From Gemmatimonadota bacterium (lineage in GTDB: Bacteria > Gemmatimonadota > Gemmatimonadetes > Longimicrobiales > Gaopeijiaceae): DNA of 56,765 bases. Positions 51,605 through 56,765 of the stretch are shown one piece after another; the first letter of the stretch is position 1, and each line of letters begins with the position of its first letter. The stretch lies in assembly GCA_022340755.1 (NCBI GenBank), contig JAJDNI010000010.1, positions 1 to 56,765 on the forward strand. Reading direction: 5' to 3'. Made by a program: the position numbers and the translations under genes. Below the pieces are notes generated by a model. The model worked only from the letters and a program-made list of their open reading frames with translations, was not told where the DNA came from and made no database searches.

Positions 51605-52570
51605 TCAGTCGGACCCGGAAGACCCCTCGGAATCCTGCGTAGCCAACGGGTCCGAATCGGGGTCGACGATCGGTACGAGCAGGATCGGCGCGCTCGTGCG
51701 CTTCAGCAGCCGTGAGGCCACGCTTATGGTCCAGACGGCCTGGAGTCCGACCCGTCCGTGGGTAGCGGCCACCACCAGGCCGTCCCCATGCTCGGCGGTA
51801 TCGGTGGCGAGCTCCTTCACCGGGGCGCCCCGCCGAACTTCGCCGACGCTCTCCACGCCCGATGCGCGCAGCCGGTCGACCAGCTGTTCCAGGTAGGCGG
51901 CGGCCTGTTCCTCCCGCGCGTCCAGAAGCACCCGGGTGGTACCCGGCAGGAGCGCCGCCTGGGGCCGGTGCGCCCCACCGATCGTCCCGAGCGTCGGAAC
52001 CACCATCACCAGACGGAGCTGGGCCTCCAAGAATCGGGCGAGCATGCTCGCCAAAGGAAGCGCTTCCTCCGCGGCCGCCGTGGCATCCAGCGGAACCATG
52101 ATCGTCTCTGGATCGAAGGGAGGATGCACCTCGGGAGCCCGTTCTGCCCGCACGAGAAGCACCGGACGTCGGCAGATCTGGAGCACCCGTTGGGCGATGG
52201 AGCCGAACAGCCCGCGGCGCAGGTCGCCTCCTCCGTGGGTGCTGACCAAGACGATGTCGCTCTCCTGCTCGTCGGCGTGGGCGGCGATGCTCCGGGCGAC
52301 ATCGCCCACTGGCACCTCGTGGACGTGGTAGTCGATGGTTCCCCCGCGCTCCGCGAGCTCCTGCGCCAGCCGGGCCAGATAGGCCTCGGCCTCCGGCTCC
52401 TCCGCCAGGTGCGGCTCCCCGTGAACGCTCGCCGGCGCGTCCCTCTCGAGGACGTGGAGGAGGGAGACGTCGGCGCCGCACACCTCGGCCAACCGCGCCG
52501 CGATCGGAATCGCGCCTTCGGCCAGGTGGGAGCCGTCGAGGGGCACCAGGACACGCATGGGCGCTCGCAT
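51605..52570 (-). CDS. Tandem-domain universal stress protein
   Basis: 321 residues with two UspA domains (about 5-140 and 155-305). Domain 1: MRVLVPLDGSHLAEGAIPIA, ESDIVLVSTHGGGDLRRGLF, PVLLVR. Domain 2: ETIMVPLDATAAAEEALPLA, GLVVAATHGRVGLQAVW, APILLVPI. The ATP-binding GxxG-9x-G(S/T) motif is close in domain 2 (GRVGLQAVWTISVAS, with Ala for the last Gly) and less clear in domain 1. Usp proteins bind ATP or small ligands under stress. The NRAMP gene ends 7 bases upstream and the glycosyltransferase starts 6 bases downstream, so it is in a tight operon. ATG at 52570 or 52558. Confidence 0.93.
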   Translation of the reverse strand: MRAPMRVLVPLDGSHLAEGAIPIAARLAEVCGADVSLLHVLERDAPASVHGEPHLAEEPEAEAYLARLAQELAERGGTIDYHVHEVPVGDVARSIAAHADEQESDIVLVSTHGGGDLRRGLFGSIAQRVLQICRRPVLLVRAERAPEVHPPFDPETIMVPLDATAAAEEALPLASMLARFLEAQLRLVMVVPTLGTIGGAHRPQAALLPGTTRVLLDAREEQAAAYLEQLVDRLRASGVESVGEVRRGAPVKELATDTAEHGDGLVVAATHGRVGLQAVWTISVASRLLKRTSAPILLVPIVDPDSDPLATQDSEGSSGSD

Positions 52571-52577
52571 CGCTACC

Positions 52578-53900
52578 TCAGCCGAAGTCGGGGAGCCGCC
52601 CGCCGAACGTCTGGTAGAGCAGGACGAAGTTCAGGAGCAGGATGACGGTCGAGCACAGGATGGCCAGGGCCGTCACGGCAGGATGGTTCACCAGCTTGCC
52701 CATGATGTCTCGGTTCCGTGTGAACATGATGAGCGTGATCACCGGAATAGGCAGCGTGAAGCTCAGGATGACCTGGCTGATGACCAGCGTGCGCGTCGGG
52801 TCGAAGCCCAGGTAGATGGCTACCAGCGCCGGGACCAGCGTCGCCAGGCGCCGGAGCCACAGGGGAATGTGGAAGTCCACGAAACCCTGCATGACCACCT
52901 GGCCGGCCATCGTGCCAACGTGCGAGCTGGACACCCCCGACGCAATCAGCGAGATGGCGAACACCAGGGCCGCCGCGCCCCCGAGGAGCGGGGTGAGTGT
53001 CTGGTACGCCGAGTTGATGTCGGCCACGTCGGCGTGTCCCGTGAAGTGGAACACCTTCGCCGACATGAAGAGCATGGCCATGTTGACCAGCCCGGCGAGG
53101 CCCATGGCCACGATCACGTCGATCTTGTTGAAGCGGACGATCCGGCGGGCCTCTTCGTCGCTGGTGGGAACGATGCGCCCGCGGGTCAGGTCGGAGTGCA
53201 GGTAGATCACGTGCGGCATCACGGTGGCGCCGATGATCCCCACCGCGAGCAGCACCGCGTCGTCGCCCGGCAGGCTGGGCACCACGCTGTGGTAGAGGAT
53301 CTGTCCCAGGTCCGGCCGGGCCAGGATCGTCTCGATGAGGTAGCACCCGGCGATCACCGCGGCGCACGCGCCGATGAAGATCTCGAGCTGGCGGAACCCC
53401 TTGCCCTGCATGGCCAGGATGACGAACACCGTCATCCCCGTGACGGCGGCCGATGCCAGCATCGGAATGCCGGTGAGGAGCGTGATGCCGATGGCGGCGC
53501 CCAGGACCTCCGCGAGGTCCGTCGCCATCGCCGTGACCTCCTGCGTGATCCACAAGGCGTAGTTCACCCACTTGGGGAAGCGGCGCCGGCAGACTTCGGC
53601 CAGGTTCATGCCCGTCGCGATGCCCAGCTTGGCGGACAGCGATTGGAGGAGCATGGCCATGAGGTTGGCCAGCAAGATCACCCACAGGAGCGCGTACCCG
53701 AACTGCGCGCCGCCCTGGATGTTGGTGGCGAAATTTCCGGGGTCGATGTACGCGATGCAGGCGATGAACGCGGGCCCGATGAACGGCAGGATCGCCTTCA
53801 GGCCCCGCGACCGTCCCTCGATGGCGGCGCGCGCCGCGAGCTGCACCTTCGGATGCGGCTGCGCCTGCTGTTCATCGGTGGTGGGGTACGATCGCGGCAC
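52578..53900 (-). CDS. mntH: NRAMP-family divalent metal transporter, MntH-like
   Basis: 440 residues from a GTG at 53900. There are about 11 membrane spans. The metal site is in AYIDPGNFATN (DPGN, 53-56) and GATVMPHVIYLHSDL (MPH). NRAMP proteins bring in Mn2+ or Fe2+ with protons. A TTTAGGCATGCCTAAA palindrome 68 bases upstream looks like a DtxR/MntR site, so metal-dependent repression is likely. It is first of a probable operon with UspA and the glycosyltransferase. The P1B ATPase gene lies upstream on the same strand; pairing import and export of a metal is suggested but not shown. Confidence 0.93.
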   Translation of the reverse strand: MPRSYPTTDEQQAQPHPKVQLAARAAIEGRSRGLKAILPFIGPAFIACIAYIDPGNFATNIQGGAQFGYALLWVILLANLMAMLLQSLSAKLGIATGMNLAEVCRRRFPKWVNYALWITQEVTAMATDLAEVLGAAIGITLLTGIPMLASAAVTGMTVFVILAMQGKGFRQLEIFIGACAAVIAGCYLIETILARPDLGQILYHSVVPSLPGDDAVLLAVGIIGATVMPHVIYLHSDLTRGRIVPTSDEEARRIVRFNKIDVIVAMGLAGLVNMAMLFMSAKVFHFTGHADVADINSAYQTLTPLLGGAAALVFAISLIASGVSSSHVGTMAGQVVMQGFVDFHIPLWLRRLATLVPALVAIYLGFDPTRTLVISQVILSFTLPIPVITLIMFTRNRDIMGKLVNHPAVTALAILCSTVILLLNFVLLYQTFGGRLPDFG

Positions 53901-53967
53901 TTCCCGTTTCTCGCTTCCGCTGCTGTGGTTCCTCGGGCGTCGGCTGCCGACACAAGGTCAGATGTAA

Positions 53968-53983
53968 TTTAGGCATGCCTAAA
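53968..53983. promoter_or_regulatory. DtxR/MntR-type palindrome before the NRAMP gene
   Basis: The perfect 16-bp palindrome TTTAGGCATGCCTAAA lies 68 bases before the NRAMP start. AT-rich ends and a TAGGCATGCCTA core are typical of manganese- or iron-dependent DtxR-family operators. A second palindrome, AAGGGGCCCCTT (53988-53999), lies next to it and may end the ATPase transcript. Confidence 0.7.
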
Positions 53984-54042
53984 ACGCAAGGGGCCCCTTC
54001 ACTCCGGACGCGGCCTTCGCGTCGGGTGCGCCGGGCCGACCG

Positions 54043-55914
54043 TCACATGTCGTGGGATATCCGGGGAGGCCACGCAGCTCTGAGCGCGTTCAACACGGCG
54101 AAGACATCGATCACTTCCTGGGCGAGGGCGCCGTTCACCGGGCTCAGGTGACCGGTGGCCGCGAATGCCATGCCGATGACGCTCAACGCCATGCCGCCCA
54201 CCGCGCTCTGGAGGGCGATACGGTGCATTCGGGCGCTGATGTGCATGAACTCGTCCACCATGGCGAGGGAGTTGCCCATGATCACGACGCCGGCGGCTTC
54301 CGCGGTCACGTCGGTGTTCTCGCCAATGGCCATGCCTACGGTAGCCGCCATCATCGCCGGGGCGTCGTTGATCCCGTCTCCGACGAACAGCGTCTTGGCG
54401 GAGGCGGTCTCGCGGCGAACGATGGCCAGCTTCTCCTCCGGGCTGGTCTGAGCATGGATCTCGGTGATGCCCACCTCCTCGGCGAGGTAGCGAACCTCCG
54501 ACTCGCGATCGCCAGAGACGATCATCACGCGGCTGATCCGGTGCTTCGGGCCCAGGTGATCGACGAAGGACCGACTCTCGGCCTTGGGCGCGTCCCGGAA
54601 CCGCAGCGTACCAGCATACACGCCGTCGATGGCCACCGAGCACTCGAGACCACCCGCCACCGGGGGCAGGTGCGCGATGCCGGGCGGGTCCTGCCGTTGG
54701 AGGTGGGCTCGGCTCGTGACGTGGACGCGACGTCCGCCCACCACCCCCCGCAACCCTTGCCCGGGCGCTTCGTGTACTTCGGTGGCTTCGGGGAGTTGAA
54801 GTCCGTCCTCGTGCGCGGCCGTGACGATCGCGCGGGCCAGCGGGTGCTTCGAGTACCGTTCCACGCTCGCCACCAGCGTGAGGACTTCCTCCTGGGCGAA
54901 GTCGGGGGCGAGGAGTCGCTCGGTGAGCTCCGGGAGCCCGTACGTCAGCGTGCCCGTCTTGTCGAATATCGCCGTGCGGCACCCATCGATCTGCTCGAGG
55001 ACGACGGGGCTCTTCACGATGATGGCCCGGCGCGCGCAGAGGGAGATGGAGCCGATGATGGCGATGGGGATGCCCAGCAGCAGCGGGCACGGCGTGGCGA
55101 TCACCAGCACGGCCAGGAAGCGAACGGACTCCCCACTGATGGCCCATGCGGCCGCCGCGATGGCCAAAGCCAGGGGGGTGTAGAGGGCTCCCAGGCGGTC
55201 CCCCAGACGGCGTATCTGAGGCCGACTCGCCTCCGATTCGCGCATCACCTCCATGATCTTCGCGTAGCGCGAATCGGCCGCCCGGTTCGTCGCGCGGATC
55301 GTCAGCGCCGAGTGCCCGTTCACCGCACCCGAGATCACTGCCGAGCCGGACGTCTTGGTCATCTCGAACGGCTCGCCCGTCAGGTAGGACTCGTCCATCA
55401 CGCTGCGGCCCTCGATCACGACACCGTCGACCGGACAGATCTCGTGCGGATGAACGACCAGCGTGTCGCCCACGTCGATGTCATCGAGCGCGATGTCCTC
55501 CGTGACCGACCCGTGCTTGCGATGCGCGATGGAGGGGAGCCGCTTGGCGAGCGCGGCCAGCACCGACGAGGCGCTGCGGAGCGCATAGCGCTCCAGGGCT
55601 TCGCCGCCTGAGAGCATCAGCACGATGATGGAGCCCGCCAGGTACTCGCCCAGCAGGACCGAGGTGACGATAGAGATGCCGCCCAGCAGGTCGGAGCCGA
55701 ACTCCCCTCTCACCAGGTTCCCGAGTAGCTCCCACACGAGCGGCAGGCCGAGCACCAGCGTGACGAAGAGCGGAATCCGGTTGGTGCTCGCTGGGGCGTG
55801 GACCCCGAGCCGGAGCACCAGGTGCAGGACGATCGAAACGAGAGCGAGGACGGCGATGATCGCGGTCCTGTGCTGCCACAGCCCCGTCGGCGAGGACCAC
55901 CGCCGCTCCCGCAT
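54043..55914 (-). CDS. P1B-type heavy-metal ATPase with TPC motif and no HMA domain
   Basis: 623 residues from the ATG at 55914, which has GGAGGGGAGGGAGAG upstream; an ATG at 55956 would add 14. P-type marks are all present: actuator LTGEP, phosphorylation site DKTGT (318-322), YSKHPLARAI (the P1B HP motif) and hinge GDGINDAPA. The TM6 metal motif is TPCPLL (274-279), not the CPC or SPC of copper, zinc or cobalt pumps. There is no N-terminal HMA domain. Metal specificity is therefore open. Because NRAMP lies downstream with a MntR-like site, Mn2+ or Fe2+ export is a reasonable guess. Confidence 0.92.
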   Translation of the reverse strand: MRERRWSSPTGLWQHRTAIIAVLALVSIVLHLVLRLGVHAPASTNRIPLFVTLVLGLPLVWELLGNLVRGEFGSDLLGGISIVTSVLLGEYLAGSIIVLMLSGGEALERYALRSASSVLAALAKRLPSIAHRKHGSVTEDIALDDIDVGDTLVVHPHEICPVDGVVIEGRSVMDESYLTGEPFEMTKTSGSAVISGAVNGHSALTIRATNRAADSRYAKIMEVMRESEASRPQIRRLGDRLGALYTPLALAIAAAAWAISGESVRFLAVLVIATPCPLLLGIPIAIIGSISLCARRAIIVKSPVVLEQIDGCRTAIFDKTGTLTYGLPELTERLLAPDFAQEEVLTLVASVERYSKHPLARAIVTAAHEDGLQLPEATEVHEAPGQGLRGVVGGRRVHVTSRAHLQRQDPPGIAHLPPVAGGLECSVAIDGVYAGTLRFRDAPKAESRSFVDHLGPKHRISRVMIVSGDRESEVRYLAEEVGITEIHAQTSPEEKLAIVRRETASAKTLFVGDGINDAPAMMAATVGMAIGENTDVTAEAAGVVIMGNSLAMVDEFMHISARMHRIALQSAVGGMALSVIGMAFAATGHLSPVNGALAQEVIDVFAVLNALRAAWPPRISHDM

Positions 55915-55956
55915 CGACTCTCCCTCCCCTCCCAACTCCCTGAGCACGGTGTTCAT

Positions 55957-56210
55957 CCCGCTTCACCGCTGGTGTCGATCGGCGGAATGCGGCACACGGT
56001 TCGTACGATCCTCTCGTTCCTGGACGGGTGGGAAGTCAGCGCGAGAACACGACAGGACGGTAGGGTGTGGAGCGCGGACCTACAAGCGCGCAAGGTAGGT
56101 CGGCGCCCCGGCGTCGAGGCGCGCCACAACCGCTTCCGGGGATGGCGTCCAGTCGGTCGGCCCGCCATCATCGACGATGAGCCGAGTGATTGGCAAAGGA
56201 AGAGGTGATC
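55957..56210. other. Divergent intergenic region before the alcohol dehydrogenase
   Basis: 254 bases between the ATPase (minus) and the dehydrogenase (plus). I see the dehydrogenase ribosome site GGAAGAGGTGATC directly before its ATG, and no gene or strong repeat in the rest. Confidence 0.4.
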
Positions 56211-56765
56211 ATGAACGCGATGATCCTGGATGCGGTGAACCGACCGCTCCGGCAAGCGGAAGTGGAAGAGCCCGAAGCGGGCGCGGGGCAGGTGAAGCTA
56301 CGCGTGCGGGTGTGCGGAGTGTGTCGCACGGACCTCCACATCGTAGACGGGGATCTGACGGAGCCCAAGCTGCCCCTGATCCTCGGGCACCAGATCATCG
56401 GGGAGGTGGTCGCGACGGGGTCGGGTGTGGACGATTTTGCCGAGGGCGATCGCGTGGGAGTGCCCTGGCTCGGTTGGACGGACGGGACATGCCGATATTG
56501 TCGACATGGCCAGGAGAACCTCTGTGATGGGGCAAGGTTCACGGGGTACGATATCGACGGCGGGTACGCGGAGTATGCCGTCGCGGATCACCGATACTGC
56601 TTCCCCGTCCCGGACGGGTACCCAGATCTCCAAGCGGCACCTCTCCTGTGCGCGGGCCTGATCGGGTATCGGTCGCTGCGCAAGGCGGGTGACGGACGTA
56701 GGCTGGGCTTCTACGGCTTCGGGTCGGCAGCCCATATCCTGACACAGGTGGCGGTGCACGAGGGG
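56211..56765 (+). CDS. Zinc-dependent alcohol dehydrogenase, C-terminus cut by window edge
   Basis: The first 185 residues are visible, from the ATG at 56211 to the edge. The catalytic zinc site has VCGVCRTDLHIVDGDL (C38) and GHQIIGEVVATG (H60). The structural zinc loop reads WTDGTCRYCRHGQENLC with C94, C97 and C105; the first of the usual four Cys is Asp91. The sequence FTGYDIDGGYAEYAVADHRY is close to AdhA-type bacterial enzymes of the MDR family. The NAD-binding part begins near LGFYGFGSAAHI (GxGxxA-like). It oxidises alcohols or reduces aldehydes with NAD(P). The last part and the coenzyme-specific residues are outside the window. Confidence 0.88.
   Translation, partial: MNAMILDAVNRPLRQAEVEEPEAGAGQVKLRVRVCGVCRTDLHIVDGDLTEPKLPLILGHQIIGEVVATGSGVDDFAEGDRVGVPWLGWTDGTCRYCRHGQENLCDGARFTGYDIDGGYAEYAVADHRYCFPVPDGYPDLQAAPLLCAGLIGYRSLRKAGDGRRLGFYGFGSAAHILTQVAVHEG

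Noticed and set aside
52557-55611. Plus-strand open frames of about 470-520 codons opposite the NRAMP and ATPase genes
   Set aside because: Mirror frames of two clear membrane proteins; rich in Arg, Asp and His without hydrophobic or domain structure.

Overview
This is a 56.8 kb piece of a high-G+C bacterial chromosome. The gene repertoire points to a Gemmatimonadota-like (less likely Acidobacteriota) aerobic heterotroph. It has several Ser/Thr kinases fused to PD40 propellers or TolB/TPR regions, two DUF5916 outer-membrane proteins with an N-terminal CBM9-like domain, many secreted M20/M28/C45 peptidases and small lone beta-barrel proteins. This assignment rests on gene content only; the window has no rRNA or other phylogenetic marker. 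I saw no tRNA, CRISPR array, insertion sequence or prophage.

Layout. 1-6.5 kb: edge-truncated TauD/TfdA dioxygenase, PD40 receptor kinase, GHL10-type lipoprotein, TolB/TPR protein whose conserved N-terminus has no start codon. 6.7-16 kb: TlpA-type lipoprotein, secreted M20 peptidase, kinase-TolB-TPR protein, PepD, M23 peptidase, small barrel protein. 16-20 kb: XRE regulator plus two membrane proteins behind a perfect 16-bp inverted repeat, then a TsdA-like dihaem cytochrome with a Tat-exported DsrE-like partner. 20-29 kb: barrel protein, MBL hydrolase, Ca/Na antiporter, a HAMP-PAS sensor with no output domain, two DUF5916 proteins. 29-42 kb: a peptide-use region (DinB-like, M28, M24, C45, kinase, POT transporter, barrel protein, PepT, second M28). 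42-45 kb: PH-domain protein and TPR lipoprotein. 45.4-48 kb: tetR, a SAM methyltransferase and an HgcA/HgcB-like corrinoid-ferredoxin fusion, overlapping by ATGA and preceded by a perfect 30-bp palindrome. 48-56.7 kb: LuxR regulator fused to a hydrolase fold without its nucleophile, SnoaL-like protein, small lipoprotein, glycosyltransferase, UspA, NRAMP behind a DtxR/MntR-type palindrome, P1B ATPase and an edge-truncated zinc alcohol dehydrogenase.

How it fits together. Secreted M28/M20/C45 enzymes would release peptides and amides. The POT transporter would import peptides, and cytosolic PepD, PepT and the M24 enzyme would finish them. The M24 and POT genes share a 46-bp upstream element, which suggests co-regulation. 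NRAMP, UspA and the P1B ATPase form a metal and stress module. The most novel locus is the tetR / methyltransferase / HgcAB-like operon: it looks like a membrane-bound corrinoid methyl-transfer system related to mercury methylation proteins but lacking several of their signature residues.
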